A DNA stretch of 64,000 nt from Ammoniphilus resinae (GTDB lineage Bacteria; Bacillota; Bacilli; Aneurinibacillales; RAOX-1): positions 167,839 through 231,838 of the forward strand of contig NZ_JAGGKT010000007.1 in NCBI RefSeq assembly GCF_017873965.1. Direction: 5' to 3'. The notes under the pieces are model-generated. The model did no database searches. It saw only the letters and a program-made list of their open reading frames with translations, and was not told the DNA's origin. Of the stretch, positions 8,326-18,094 are shown in pieces. The position numbers were made by a program, and so were the translations under genes. Every line of letters starts with the position of its first letter. Within the stretch, counting starts at the first letter, position 1.

Positions 8326-9822
8326 TTGTTATTACAAGCCTTTTTTGACGTTTTCCAATTCAATGTAATAGGTATTTTGATCCTTGGAGTTATTTCCGGA
8401 ATTGCCATTGGATCATTGCCGGGATTAACTGCTACAATGGGGGTTGCCCTGCTTCTACCTTTAACCTTTGGAATGTCAGCAGTTACTGGTGTTCTTCTAC
8501 TTATTGGTATTTATTTTGGCGCGATTTATGGTGGTTCAATCAGTGCCATCTTAATTAATACCCCTGGAACGCCATCTGCGGCAGCCACAACGATGGATGG
8601 TTATCCTTTGGCCCAACAGGGACATGCCAAAAAAGCATTGATGGTTTCTACAATCTCTTCCGGGGTTGGCGGGACAATCAGCGTCTTTTTCCTAATCTTT
8701 TTTGCTCCAATTCTAGCAGATTGGGCACTTGAGTTTAGTGCTGCGGAATCATTTGCTTTAGCAATCTTTGGTTTATCGATTATAACCAGTATTGCTGGGG
8801 AATCCATGGTAAAGGGGTTAATTACAGGGGTTGCAGGATTACTGATAGCAACAATGGGATTAGACCCAGTAAGTGGCTTTCCACGATTCACCTTTGGTGA
8901 AGTGAACTTGATGAACGGCCTTAATTTCATCCCAGTTATGATTGGTCTATTTGCAGCAAGTGAAGCGTTTAAATCAATGGAATCGATTAATTTTCAAGAC
9001 AAAGTGAAAGTCACTTTAAACAAAGCGGGACTAAAATGGCCTGAATTTAAAAGAATCATACCAACCATTCTCCGTTCTACTGGACTTGGAACCTTTATTG
9101 GAATGATACCTGCAGCGGGCGGAGATGTTGCATCCTTCGTATCCTATAATGAAGCAAAGCGCTTTTCCAAGAAGCCTGAGGAATTTGGTAAAGGTGCATT
9201 AGAGGGTATTTCAGCACCGGAGGCAGCCAATAACGCGACAACAGGTGGGGCGATGATTCCGTTACTGACTCTTGGGATTCCGGGAGATGCCGTTACAGCA
9301 GTATTATTAGGTGCGTTTTTGGTTCAGGGTCTACAGCCTGGTCCATTGCTTTTCCAAAATCACGGTGAAGTTGTATACGCTTTATTTATTGGGATGATTC
9401 TTGCAAACCTACTGATTATTATTTGCGGTCTGTCTGGAATTCGCCTGTTCGTGAAGGTTCTGGATGTTCCTAAGAAATACTTGACACCTACCATTCTTGT
9501 GCTCTGTGTGATTGGGTCTTATGCGTTGAACAATAACTTCTTTGATGTATGGGTGATGATGATTTCCGGGATTGTTGGTTATTTCATGCAGCGTTATGGA
9601 TTCCCGGCATCTCCGGTGATCTTGGCTCTCATTCTTGGACCAATGGCAGAAAGTAACCTTCGACGCGCATTGGTAATGTCGGAAGGAAGCTATAGCATCT
9701 TCTTTACCCGTCCAATTGCTTGCACACTGATTATTTTGGCGATTTTAACCTTGTTTACGCCTTTATTCCGCTATTTGTGGAATAACCACAAGAAGAGAAA
9801 AGCAAATTCAGAAGCAATTTAA
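8326..9822 (+). CDS. Tripartite tricarboxylate transporter large permease (TctA)
   Basis: This 498-residue polytopic membrane protein has family motifs including GSLPGLTATMG, YGGSISAILINTPGTP and the second repeat APEAANNATTGGA with PLLTLGIPGDA. It is the translocating subunit, driven by an ion gradient. The start is TTG at 8326 with AAAGGAGGAG immediately upstream. The substrate is probably the same sugar acid or dicarboxylate handled by the enzymes upstream (inference from context). Confidence 0.93.
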   Translation: MLLQAFFDVFQFNVIGILILGVISGIAIGSLPGLTATMGVALLLPLTFGMSAVTGVLLLIGIYFGAIYGGSISAILINTPGTPSAAATTMDGYPLAQQGHAKKALMVSTISSGVGGTISVFFLIFFAPILADWALEFSAAESFALAIFGLSIITSIAGESMVKGLITGVAGLLIATMGLDPVSGFPRFTFGEVNLMNGLNFIPVMIGLFAASEAFKSMESINFQDKVKVTLNKAGLKWPEFKRIIPTILRSTGLGTFIGMIPAAGGDVASFVSYNEAKRFSKKPEEFGKGALEGISAPEAANNATTGGAMIPLLTLGIPGDAVTAVLLGAFLVQGLQPGPLLFQNHGEVVYALFIGMILANLLIIICGLSGIRLFVKVLDVPKKYLTPTILVLCVIGSYALNNNFFDVWVMMISGIVGYFMQRYGFPASPVILALILGPMAESNLRRALVMSEGSYSIFFTRPIACTLIILAILTLFTPLFRYLWNNHKKRKANSEAI

Positions 9823-9867
9823 TATCCATATCTTTGTGAAATGTGATATTTTAGAAGAGAAAGGTTC

Positions 9868-9909
9868 AATGGTTTAATCTAGATTAGATTAAACCATTGC
9901 CCTTTTTCC
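9868..9909 (+). terminator. Terminator after tctA
   Basis: AATGGTTTAATC and GATTAAACCATT form a 12-bp perfect stem, followed by GCCCTTTTTCC. Confidence 0.8.
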
Positions 9910-9968
9910 ATGGCAGTAGTTTAACATGATATAACTCAAAAATATAATAATGTGAGGAGTAATGGAAG

Positions 9969-10988
9969 ATGAGAAGCCTGGTATGGACAAAAGCAGAATG
10001 GATGGAAATGCAGGAGACAGATGTTCCAAAAATTGCAGCTGACGAAGTTCTAGTTAAGGTGGATGTTATTGGTATTTGTGGTTCTGAAATTGAAGGATAC
10101 CTCGGACATAACAGTTTGCGAGTACCACCGTTAATTATGGGACATGAATTTAGCGGAACTGTTGTTGAAGTTGGGTCAAATGCGCAAAGAGTTTCCGTTG
10201 GAAAACGTGTAGTTGTTAATCCATTAATCTCCTGTGGGCATTGTGCCTCTTGCCGCAAAGGATTAGTTCAACTTTGTAAGGAACGGAGCATTGTTGGGAT
10301 CCATCGGCCCGGAGCATTTGCTGAATATGTCAATGTTCCCGCTTCCGCCGTTCACGAAATTCCAGATTCGCTTAGTTCTTTCCGGGCTGCACTAACCGAG
10401 CCGCTTGCATGTTCCTTACGGGCAGCGAGAAGAGCGATGGAAAACCATCCTTTTGCTAATGTCGTGGTATTCGGGGCAGGAACCATCGGACTTTTGAGTT
10501 TTCTCGTAGCACAGATTCTTGGTGCGTCGAAAACAGTGGTTGTCGATACGAATGATGCTAGATTGAAGACACCAGAACGTTTAGGTGCGTCCTTTACAAT
10601 CAATCCAAAGACTCCGAACTTTGTACAGAAAATTAAGGATGCTGTCGGACCTAATGGAGTTGATGTGATTATTGATGCTGCTGGTTTTCAACCGACCCGT
10701 TCAGCAGCGGTTGAGCTTGTTAATTCAGGTGGTACCATCATGAATATTGGTTTGGGAATTGATCAAACTCAATTGCCGATCAATGTTTGCATCCGTCAAG
10801 AGATTAGTGTTTTAGGATCCTTCTCCTATACTCACCAAGATTTCCATGAGGCGTTGGAGTTACTTAAAAGTGGACGAATCGATGAAACGGAATGGTCGGA
10901 AATTCGCTCCTTGCCAGAAGGAAATCAGGCTTTTCAGGACCTTGTTAAAGGTCGTGTAGAAAACGCGAAGATTTTTCTTACCGTATAG
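9969..10988 (+). CDS. Zinc-dependent alcohol/polyol dehydrogenase
   Basis: The 339-residue medium-chain dehydrogenase has the catalytic zinc motif GICGSEIEG, GHEFSGTVVEVG, a structural zinc cluster CGHCASCRKGLVQLC and the Rossmann segment VVFGAGTIGLLS. Relatives oxidise sorbitol, galactitol-1-phosphate, L-threonine or sugar acids. Its place after the TTT transporter suggests it feeds a sugar or sugar-acid substrate into the upstream pathway; the specificity is unknown. The start has GTGAGGAG upstream, and a terminator follows. Confidence 0.88.
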   Translation: MRSLVWTKAEWMEMQETDVPKIAADEVLVKVDVIGICGSEIEGYLGHNSLRVPPLIMGHEFSGTVVEVGSNAQRVSVGKRVVVNPLISCGHCASCRKGLVQLCKERSIVGIHRPGAFAEYVNVPASAVHEIPDSLSSFRAALTEPLACSLRAARRAMENHPFANVVVFGAGTIGLLSFLVAQILGASKTVVVDTNDARLKTPERLGASFTINPKTPNFVQKIKDAVGPNGVDVIIDAAGFQPTRSAAVELVNSGGTIMNIGLGIDQTQLPINVCIRQEISVLGSFSYTHQDFHEALELLKSGRIDETEWSEIRSLPEGNQAFQDLVKGRVENAKIFLTV

Positions 10989-10998
10989 AAGAAAACTT

Positions 10999-11027
10999 GA
11001 ACGTTCCCTTCATGGGAACGTTCTCTA
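10999..11027 (+). terminator. Terminator after the zinc dehydrogenase
   Basis: GAACGTTCCC and GGGAACGTTC form a 10-bp perfect stem with a 5-nt loop, followed by TCTATTT. The EamA gene begins about 13 bp later. Confidence 0.65.
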
Positions 11028-11039
11028 TTTGGGGGCATC

Positions 11040-11948
11040 ATGATGAACTGGCTTATATTTATTCTTTGCTTTATTTGGGGTTCCAATTGGGTAGCAATGA
11101 AAGCAGCAGTGGACTATTTTCCACCTGTCATGTTTTCGGCTATCCGTTTTCTTTTAGGAGCTGTTGTGTTGTTTCTCATCTTGTTTTACAAGAAGACCCC
11201 TTTCCCAAATCGCTATAAGTTGAAATGGTATGCTGTCTGTGGGTTTTTACAGACTGCATTTATGTATGCGATTTCGCAATCTTCCGTGCTTTATATTAAT
11301 GCAGGAATAGCTTGTGTTTTGGGATTTACGATGCCATTTTGGTTGTCGATCATGGCACATTTTTTCTTGCCAGGTGAGCGGCTGACACCAGTGAAAATGG
11401 CGGGATTGATGATTGGAATTATTGGTCTAATTTTTGTAATGAATATTAATCCGTTTCAGATGGAATTCGATGGCTTAACCCTTTTTGTTGAGCTTCTTGT
11501 CGTTTTAAGTTCACTTGCCTGGGCGATTGCCAATCTAATTATAAAAACCAAACTGCAGAATTGCGATATGGTTGAATTCACAGCATATCAGATGGGATTT
11601 GGCGGGATGATGTTGTTCGTCTTTGCCTTATTTTATGAGGCCGGCCAACCCATAGAGTGGACTTCCCAAGCCGTGTTCGCATTAATTTATGCGGGGGTTT
11701 TAGCCTCCTCCTTGGCTTATGTTTTATGGTTCTATATTCTTTCTCGAGTGGAGGCAAGCAAAAGTTCTGTCAGTCTTTTATTAGTACCAGTGATCGGAGC
11801 CTTGTCTGTATGGATTGTATTAGGTGAACAGTTGGAATGGGGCGCCTGGTTTGGTATTCTATTAGTGGTATTAGGAATTGGCTTTGTAAATAGGAAAGAA
11901 AAGACTGTGGAGCTAAAAACATATCGGCACAGCGATATAGCTTCTTAA
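11040..11948 (+). CDS. EamA/DMT-family permease (RhaT/YdcZ-like)
   Basis: The 302-residue protein has ten predicted hydrophobic helices in two homologous halves, each with an EamA domain. The first motif is IWGSNWVAMKAA; the second half runs from about residue 150. DMT-family exporters move metabolites such as amino acids or sugars, and the ligand here is unknown. It may export a by-product of the neighbouring pathway (inference). A second ATG at 11043 is possible. Confidence 0.87.
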   Translation: MMNWLIFILCFIWGSNWVAMKAAVDYFPPVMFSAIRFLLGAVVLFLILFYKKTPFPNRYKLKWYAVCGFLQTAFMYAISQSSVLYINAGIACVLGFTMPFWLSIMAHFFLPGERLTPVKMAGLMIGIIGLIFVMNINPFQMEFDGLTLFVELLVVLSSLAWAIANLIIKTKLQNCDMVEFTAYQMGFGGMMLFVFALFYEAGQPIEWTSQAVFALIYAGVLASSLAYVLWFYILSRVEASKSSVSLLLVPVIGALSVWIVLGEQLEWGAWFGILLVVLGIGFVNRKEKTVELKTYRHSDIAS

Positions 11949-11965
11949 GAGGGGAGTTGAAACTA

Positions 11966-12259
11966 TTGAAATATCATCTTTTACTTAGTCCTTTTCAGGT
12001 GGAGATATTGCTTGAAACGGTAGAAGCCTTTGTCGATAATCAAAAGCTTTTACATATCCCTAATAAAGAGGGAGATATCGTAGCCCTACCGTTGACAAAG
12101 GATGCACTGTTATTTATAAAAGACCAAATGAATGATGAGAGAACAGAGATAGAGATTGATGTGGCTGAGGATTCAGGAAACCTAGCGACAGTTTCGATAC
12201 AGATTACAGGGGTTTCTGAATCTTATCAGGTAGATCTCAATGACTTTGATGTGAGTTAA
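11966..12259 (+). CDS. Hypothetical small acidic protein
   Basis: The product is about 97 residues with no family I recognise. It has no signal peptide or membrane segment and is acidic towards the C-terminus. TTG 11966 was chosen because GAGGGGAG ends about 9 nt before it, while the earlier in-frame TTG at 11957 abuts that site. It lies 17 bp after the EamA gene, so it may be co-transcribed. Its 3' end runs straight into the palindromic array. Confidence 0.6.
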   Translation: MKYHLLLSPFQVEILLETVEAFVDNQKLLHIPNKEGDIVALPLTKDALLFIKDQMNDERTEIEIDVAEDSGNLATVSIQITGVSESYQVDLNDFDVS

Positions 12260-12260
12260 A

Positions 12261-12667
12261 GGCTTGATTTGTGACAGGGAATCTCAGTTTTTCCTTGAGC
12301 CTGTCAGAAAAAGGAATGATTCGAGACAGGGAACTGTGATTTCACCGTGAGCCTGTCAGAAAAGGTCCTGATTTGAGACAGGGAACCGTGATTTCACCGT
12401 GAGCCTGTCAGAAAAGGGCCTGATTCGTGACAGGGAATCTTGGTTTTTCCCTGAGCCTGTCAGAAAAAAGCATGATTTGAGACAGGGAACCGCGATTTCG
12501 CCGTGAGCCTGTCAGAAAAAGGCCTGATTTGTGACAAGGAACTGCGTTTTTGCCGTGAGCCTGTCAGAAAAGGGCTTGATTTGTGACAAGGAACTGCGAT
12601 TTCACCGTAAGGCTCGGAATTTGACAGGGGGACCTCGATTTCGCCCCGAAGCTGTCACAAACCAGGC
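12261..12667 (+). repeat. Palindromic tandem array 1, period 52 bp
   Basis: Seven units start GACAGG or GACAAG at 12273, 12325, 12377, 12429, 12481, 12533 and 12585, exactly 52 bp apart. A degenerate eighth starts at 12623. Each unit has GACAGG and CCTGTC arms spanning 33 nt, an inner small stem such as GCGATTTCGC or GTGATTTCAC, and a 19-nt linker with AGAAAA. The array lies between convergent genes (the unknown gene and hemQ). I see no ORF with coding character inside it. The units are near-identical tandem copies without unique spacers, so this is not CRISPR. Confidence 0.93.
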
Positions 12668-12711
12668 CTAGATATTGAGAGGAATCAGCTCTTTCCCCCT
12701 GAACTCCCGCA

Positions 12712-12743
12712 AAATAAAAAATCCTCCCTTCACCAAGGGAGGC
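12712..12743 (-). terminator. Terminator of hemQ
   Basis: Read on the minus strand, CCTCCCTT pairs with AAGGGAGG around GGTG and is followed by ATTTTTTATTTT. It ends hemQ transcription. Confidence 0.85.
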
Positions 12744-12749
12744 CGTTCA

Positions 12750-13493
12750 TTATATTGCAAATAACTGCTTCAATTGATCCTCTTCTAAACGATTCCCCAC
12801 AAAGAAGGAACCAAAGTCTCCATAGCGGGCACTTACTTCATCAAAACGCATTTCATAAACCAGTTTTTTATAGGTAACGGGATCATCTGCAAAAAGAGTA
12901 ACTCCCCATTCCCAATCATCGAGGCCAACAGATCCAGAGATAATTTGGATAACTTGTCCAGCATACTTTCTTCCGATCATTCCGTGGCTTCTCATCATGC
13001 TTGAACGCTCTTCCATTGGAAGCATGTACCAGTTATCATTGCCTGATCTCCGCTTATTCATTGGATAGAAGCATATATGCTTAGTCTTTGGAAGGACAGG
13101 CTTTAGACGTCCCTGAATATATGGATCGGTGTCTGGATTTACATCGGAATGGACATAAGTACTTAATTCTACAACAGATACATAGGAGTAGCTTGGTACT
13201 GTAAATTCTGCAAAACGTGTTTTATTAAAGCTGGTTTCAACATCTTGCAATTCCTCAAGGGTTGGTCGAAGATGCATGAAAACCAGATCGGCTTTATGCC
13301 CGACAACGGAGAAGACGCCAAAACTGCCTTCTTTCTTTTCTTCGACAGTTTTCCACTCCGAATACAAGGAAAACAATTCTTCTTGAATTTGCCCTCTTTC
13401 ATCTGCGGAGAGCGATTTCCAGGCTGCCCAATCAATCGTTCTAAAATCATGAAGGACGTACCATCCTTCTAATGTCTGTACAGATTGACTCAT
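12750..13493 (-). CDS. hemQ: Coproheme decarboxylase HemQ (chlorite dismutase family)
   Basis: The 247-residue protein is of the usual HemQ length. It converts coproheme III to haem b in the Gram-positive coproporphyrin pathway. Recognisable parts are [17 protein letters not shown], holding the catalytic Tyr region and the proximal His, and the C-terminal [12 protein letters not shown]. The start at 13493 is preceded by AAGGAGTG at good spacing; a longer in-frame start at 13514 lacks a better site. It stands alone, divergent from the glutamine synthetase gene. Confidence 0.93.
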   Translation of the reverse strand: MSQSVQTLEGWYVLHDFRTIDWAAWKSLSADERGQIQEELFSLYSEWKTVEEKKEGSFGVFSVVGHKADLVFMHLRPTLEELQDVETSFNKTRFAEFTVPSYSYVSVVELSTYVHSDVNPDTDPYIQGRLKPVLPKTKHICFYPMNKRRSGNDNWYMLPMEERSSMMRSHGMIGRKYAGQVIQIISGSVGLDDWEWGVTLFADDPVTYKKLVYEMRFDEVSARYGDFGSFFVGNRLEEDQLKQLFAI

Positions 13494-13703
13494 CTTATTC
13501 ACACTCCTTATCATTTGTCACCGAGGATAGTATACCATAATCATGCAGCTTTTCTAAAACTTTATCTTCCTTTAACGGACTATCGGCAAAAAAATTGGTT
13601 TAATGTACGGAAAAAAGGATTGCAAGAATGGATCTTGTCCCCTATAATTAACCGGGTGAGAATCAATGTTAGATAAGCTGACACCGATCGGGAGGTTGCA
13701 GAA

Positions 13704-15053
13704 GTGGTATTAGCAGCAGGAATGGATAGCAAATTACAAGAAATTCAGAAAATGATTGAGAAGATGCATGTTGAACTTCTACACCTTCAGTTCGTTGATC
13801 TTGAAGGCACCTTGAAGCAGTTGACAATTACTGTTGAACAGCTGGAGGATGCAGTAGATGGCAAAATTATGTTTGATGGATCATCGATTATCGGGTTTGC
13901 ACCGATAAACAAATCAGATTTATACTTACAGCCAGATCTTTCCACCTTTTCTATAATCCCTTGGACTGTGGAGAATGGCTATGCAGAAGCAAGATTTCTA
14001 TGCAGTGTCTTCAATCCAGATGGAACCCCTTATGAAGGAGATACCCGAAACGTCTTAAAGAGGACGGTCGATCATGCGGCAAAAATGGGATATCAAGTCT
14101 ATTTGGGTCCTGAATTGGAATTTTTTCTTTTTCAAGTTGATGATAAGGGGAAACCAACAATTAATACGGTCGATCAAGCTTCTTACTTTGAACCGGCTCC
14201 ATATGACCTAGGAGAACGAGTTCGCTTGGAAATTTACCGCACGTTGAAAGCGATGGGTTATACGATTGAAGCCTCTCATCATGAGGTTGCACCTGGGCAA
14301 CATGAAATTAGCTATAAATACGCGGATGCGCTTGGGGCTGCAGACCGTGCGACAACCTTTAAATGGGTGGTTAGAACAATTGCGAGGAAGTTCGGACTGC
14401 ACGCGACTTTTATGCCAAAACCCCTTTATGGACAATCTGGTTCAGGGATGCACGTGAATGTTTCCTTATTTCAAAATGAACAAAATGTCTTTTATGATGA
14501 ATATAGAAAACTTCAGCTTTCAAAAGTAGCCTACCAATTTATTGCCGGGTTATTGGAAAATGTGAAAACTCTTACGGCAGTTACCAATCCGTTGGTAAAT
14601 TCTTATAAACGGCTTGTTCCGGGCTTTGAGGCACCTTGTTATATTGCTTGGTCGGCTTCTAATCGATCGGCCTTAATCAGGATCCCTGCCAAGAGGGGAG
14701 CAGCCACACGCGTTGAGCTTCGTTGTCCAGACCCTTCTGCCAATCCTTATTTAGCTTATGCAATCATTGTTTCGGCTGGATTGGATGGGGTAGAACGAGA
14801 GCTCACAGCAGTGGATGCTGTTGATGAAGACATTTTCCATATGTCCCCAGCGGAAAGAAAGAGGAGAGGGATTGCTAGTCTTCCTGCAAGCCTTGAGGCT
14901 GCATTAGCTCTTTTCGAAGAAGGACATATAGGACTTGAAACGTTTGGTGAGCATGTCTACAATGAATATGTTGCACTAAAAAGGGATGAATGGGATCGAT
15001 ACCGTACAGCTGTTCATCCATGGGAAATAGAAGCATACCAACAAAAATTCTAA
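13704..15053 (+). CDS. Glutamine synthetase family protein, type I
   Basis: This 449-residue protein has the beta-grasp N-domain (MFDGSSIIGFAP) and the catalytic domain with GPELEFFLF, the NPLVNSYKRL segment and the C-terminal NPYLAYA region. It appears complete and could make glutamine from glutamate, ammonia and ATP. The N-terminus is slightly longer than that of the canonical B. subtilis enzyme. No glnR gene is adjacent, so it may be a second GlnA-like copy or a gamma-glutamyl ligase of an amine pathway. The start is GTG with GGGAGG 8 nt upstream. Confidence 0.85.
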   Translation: MVLAAGMDSKLQEIQKMIEKMHVELLHLQFVDLEGTLKQLTITVEQLEDAVDGKIMFDGSSIIGFAPINKSDLYLQPDLSTFSIIPWTVENGYAEARFLCSVFNPDGTPYEGDTRNVLKRTVDHAAKMGYQVYLGPELEFFLFQVDDKGKPTINTVDQASYFEPAPYDLGERVRLEIYRTLKAMGYTIEASHHEVAPGQHEISYKYADALGAADRATTFKWVVRTIARKFGLHATFMPKPLYGQSGSGMHVNVSLFQNEQNVFYDEYRKLQLSKVAYQFIAGLLENVKTLTAVTNPLVNSYKRLVPGFEAPCYIAWSASNRSALIRIPAKRGAATRVELRCPDPSANPYLAYAIIVSAGLDGVERELTAVDAVDEDIFHMSPAERKRRGIASLPASLEAALALFEEGHIGLETFGEHVYNEYVALKRDEWDRYRTAVHPWEIEAYQQKF

Positions 15054-15059
15054 TCATGA

Positions 15060-15090
15060 GACTGTCATGGGAGACCGTGGCAGTCTTTTT
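15060..15090 (+). terminator. Terminator of the glutamine synthetase gene
   Basis: GACTGTCA...TGGCAGTC form a stem followed by TTTTTCATTTT. It separates this gene from the moeA at 15205 and argues against the longer moeA frame starting at 15067. Confidence 0.8.
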
Positions 15091-15204
15091 CATTTTCCCT
15101 ATTCAGGACTTTTTAACCTGAAGAATCAGGGGAATTCCCGATGTAAGGATTACTTGACTCTTGTTAGAATATGTTTAAGAAAAGCTTTTATTGAGGGGGA
15201 CGTT

Positions 15205-16488
15205 ATGAAACGGATAAGAAAGGCTTTGCCGGTCGATGAAGCAATCCGGAAAGTCGTTGAAGCTTGCCCGCCTGGAAAGGTGGAAGAAATAGATCTCTTC
15301 GACTGTTACCATCGTGTATTGGCCGAAGATATATTGGCTAGCCACTCTGTTCCTTTTTTTAACAGATCAGCCATGGATGGTTTTGCTATCTCTTCGTCAG
15401 ATAGCATTGGAGCCACAAGGGAAAAACCGAAGGCCTTGAAAGTGGTTGATCGTCTCGCTGCTGGTGATGTGGCGAGAGTCCCTGTAACCCCCGGTCATGC
15501 CATTCGCATTATGACTGGGGCAGCGATGCCTGAGGGAGCAAATGCTGTAGTCATGCTTGAAAAGGTAACGGAAAAAGAAACATTCGCAGAAAAGTGGATT
15601 GAATTTTATGAAGAAATTGAGCCTGGAAAGCACGTATCACAAATAGGGGAAGATCTTACTAAAGGAGAATTGGTGGTCGCAAAGGGAACAAGGATTTCAG
15701 AAGGGGATTTGGCCTTACTGGCAACCTTTGGATCCCGTCGAGTGGCTGTACAAAAGCAGCCGGTCATTGGAATATATGCCACCGGAGCGGAACTGCTTCA
15801 AGTCGAGGAAGCATTACAACCAGGGAAAATTCGCAACTCAAACAGTGTTATGATCATGGGCCAGGTTCGAAAATACGGTGGGGTTCCAAAGCTGTTAGGG
15901 ATCATTCCTGATCGAAAAGAGGAAGCAGTGAAAGCGATCGGGAGTGCTCTTTCAGAGGTTGATATGATCGTCACCACTGGGGGCGTCTCTGTCGGGGACT
16001 ATGATCTGATGTTAGACGTCTATGAAGAATTGGGAGCGGATTTCATTTTTGATCGGGTGGCAATGAGACCAGGGAAACCAACGACAGTTGCAGCAGTTCA
16101 TGGAAAACTAATCTTTGGATTGTCTGGTAATCCTGCAGCTTGCTTTGTCGGCTTCGAGCTTTTTGCTAAGCCCGCCTTGTTAAGCTATCAAGGGTTTGAT
16201 GCAAGTGGACTGGATGGTTTTGAGGCCACTATTGCGGAGGATTTCTCCAGTCAGAGCCCCTTTTTGACCTTTATCCGCGCTATTGCTTACATTGAACATG
16301 GGATCGTGAAAGTAATGCCAATGCATAAAAACAGAGCCTCTATGTTATCTAGCCTTGGGCAATCTAATTGCTTTATCCTTGTTCAGCCTGGTTCGGTTAC
16401 AGTGCAAGAAAATGAAAAAGTGCAGATTTTGTTGTTTGCTCCTTTTGCCGGACGAGAGGAATCAAGATTTTCTATACATTGGATTTAA
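15205..16488 (+). CDS. moeA: Molybdopterin molybdenumtransferase (MoeA) 1
   Basis: The 427-residue protein has the MoeA N-domain (FFNRSAMDGFAI, GHAIRIMTGAAMPEGAN), the MPT-binding domain with TTGGVSVGDYD, the GLSGNPAAC loop and a C-terminal domain IV. It inserts molybdate into adenylylated molybdopterin. It lies 34 bp before a nitrate transporter gene, which fits a role in making cofactor for nitrate reductase. The start at 15205 follows GAGGGGG; the longer frame overlaps a terminator. It is one of three MoeA-like genes in the window. Confidence 0.92.
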   Translation: MKRIRKALPVDEAIRKVVEACPPGKVEEIDLFDCYHRVLAEDILASHSVPFFNRSAMDGFAISSSDSIGATREKPKALKVVDRLAAGDVARVPVTPGHAIRIMTGAAMPEGANAVVMLEKVTEKETFAEKWIEFYEEIEPGKHVSQIGEDLTKGELVVAKGTRISEGDLALLATFGSRRVAVQKQPVIGIYATGAELLQVEEALQPGKIRNSNSVMIMGQVRKYGGVPKLLGIIPDRKEEAVKAIGSALSEVDMIVTTGGVSVGDYDLMLDVYEELGADFIFDRVAMRPGKPTTVAAVHGKLIFGLSGNPAACFVGFELFAKPALLSYQGFDASGLDGFEATIAEDFSSQSPFLTFIRAIAYIEHGIVKVMPMHKNRASMLSSLGQSNCFILVQPGSVTVQENEKVQILLFAPFAGREESRFSIHWI

Positions 16489-16522
16489 ATAAAACATATT
16501 TTTTCGAAAAAGAGGTGTACTT

Positions 16523-18031
16523 ATGAATCAGCAAAAACTTCAACTGCCTTTACAAACGATGAGTTTAGTTGTTGGCTTTATGGTATGGGTCATTCTATCT
16601 TCACTTATGCCATTTATTAAAGATGACATTCCCTTAAGTGCTGACCAAATTGCTTGGGTAGCAGCTGTTCCAGTAATTTTAGGTTCGATAGCACGCGTTC
16701 CGCTTGGCTATTTAACCAACCGTTTCGGGGCCAGAATAATCTTTTTTATTTGTTTTCTACTGTTGCTGTTTCCTGTTTATTTTATTAGCATTGCTACCAG
16801 CTTTACTGATTTGTTGATCGGGGGACTTTTCCTCGGGCTTGGCGGAGCGATTTTCTCCGTTGGGGTAACTTCTCTGCCTAAATACTACGAAAAAAAGCGT
16901 CATGGATTCGTCAACGGGGTTTATGGTGCTGGTAATATCGGAACGGCTATTACAGCCTTTTCCGCCCCTGTTGTGGCAAATGCTTTTGGGTGGGCCGTGA
17001 CCGTTCAGTTCTATCTCGTTGTTCTTGTGGCGTTCGCTCTCTTGAACTTTGCTTTTGGCGATCGAAAGGAACAAAAAGTCACAACACCTTTGATGGAACA
17101 AATTAAAAGTGTCTATCGCAATGAAAAATTATGGGTGCTTAGCCTGTTTTATTTTATTACCTTTGGCTCTTTTGTAGCCTTCACAATCTATTTGCCGAAC
17201 TTTTTGGTTTCCCATTTTGAACTGGAAAAAGTCGATGCGGGCATTCGGACGGCTGGTTTTATCGCTCTAGCCACGATTATGCGCCCATTGGGGGGCTGGA
17301 TGGCTGACAAATGGAATACATTCAAGATTCTCATGTTCGTTTTCTTAGGATTTACGATTGCCGCTATTCTATTGGCTTTTTCTCCAAAGATGGGACTATA
17401 TACAGCGGGTTGTTTAACCATTGCCGTATGCGCGGGAATTGGGAATGGGGCCATCTTTAAATTGGTTCCTATGTATTTCAGCAAGCAGGCCGGGATTGTA
17501 AACGGGATTGTTTCTGCTATGGGGGGATTAGGAGGATTCTTCCCGCCATTAATTCTTACTACCTTATACAGCATGACTGGACATTATGCCATCGGATTCA
17601 TGGCCTTGTCACAAATTGCTTTGGTAAGTTTCGTCATTGTTGTTTGGATGTTCTATCAGGAACGTATTCAAATTTCCAATAAAATTGTGGAAGCAAGTGT
17701 GGAAGCAGTCTTAATCACAGATGCCAAAGGGAAAATTACTTTGGTCAACGATTCCTTTACTGCCATCACAGGTTATCAGCCTGGAGAAGTCATTGGGCAA
17801 ATGCCAAGTATCCTGCAATCCGGTGTTCATGATGCAGGATTTTATCGAGAAATGTGGGACACCATAGCAAAAAAGGGATATTGGCAGGGTGAAATATGGA
17901 ATAAGCGTAAGGATGGGGAGATGTTCCTCGAATCGCTGACCATTAGTGCAATTAAAAACGACAGTGGAGAAATTAAATACTATACAGGAATGTTTAGCGA
18001 TATTACAAAAACAAAAAAAGTAGCTAATTAA
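16523..18031 (+). CDS. narK: NarK-type nitrate/nitrite MFS transporter with C-terminal PAS domain (copy 1)
   Basis: The 502-residue product has a 12-helix MFS domain (about 1-385) with NarK-type segments such as GVTSLPKYY, GNIGTAITAF and SAMGGLGGFFPP. A PAS/PAC domain follows (about 390-500: ALITD-like start, INKRKDG-like turn, GMFSDIT end). The transporter half would import nitrate or export nitrite. The PAS half has no output domain. The next gene encodes a kinase with no sensor domain, so the PAS could be its input (inference). A paralogue with the same architecture is at 22403. Confidence 0.9.
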   Translation: MNQQKLQLPLQTMSLVVGFMVWVILSSLMPFIKDDIPLSADQIAWVAAVPVILGSIARVPLGYLTNRFGARIIFFICFLLLLFPVYFISIATSFTDLLIGGLFLGLGGAIFSVGVTSLPKYYEKKRHGFVNGVYGAGNIGTAITAFSAPVVANAFGWAVTVQFYLVVLVAFALLNFAFGDRKEQKVTTPLMEQIKSVYRNEKLWVLSLFYFITFGSFVAFTIYLPNFLVSHFELEKVDAGIRTAGFIALATIMRPLGGWMADKWNTFKILMFVFLGFTIAAILLAFSPKMGLYTAGCLTIAVCAGIGNGAIFKLVPMYFSKQAGIVNGIVSAMGGLGGFFPPLILTTLYSMTGHYAIGFMALSQIALVSFVIVVWMFYQERIQISNKIVEASVEAVLITDAKGKITLVNDSFTAITGYQPGEVIGQMPSILQSGVHDAGFYREMWDTIAKKGYWQGEIWNKRKDGEMFLESLTISAIKNDSGEIKYYTGMFSDITKTKKVAN

Positions 18032-18045
18032 ACGTGTTGGCCGTA

Positions 18046-18094
18046 GAGTACCCGCAAAAAAATCAGGGAAAACCCTAATAGGATGTGGGTACTC
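18046..18094 (+). repeat. Nested inverted repeat between narK 1 and the kinase gene
   Basis: GAGTACCCGC (18046-18055) pairs with GTGGGTACTC (18085-18094), and a smaller AGGG/CCCT hairpin lies in the loop. There is no T tract; TATAAT follows at 18102-18107. It could be an operator, an attenuator, or part of a promoter for the regulatory genes. Confidence 0.5.

Noticed and set aside
12261..12667. CRISPR array
   Set aside because: The 52-bp units are repeated almost entirely; there are no unique spacers and no cas genes. The palindromic arms mark it as a tandem hairpin repeat.
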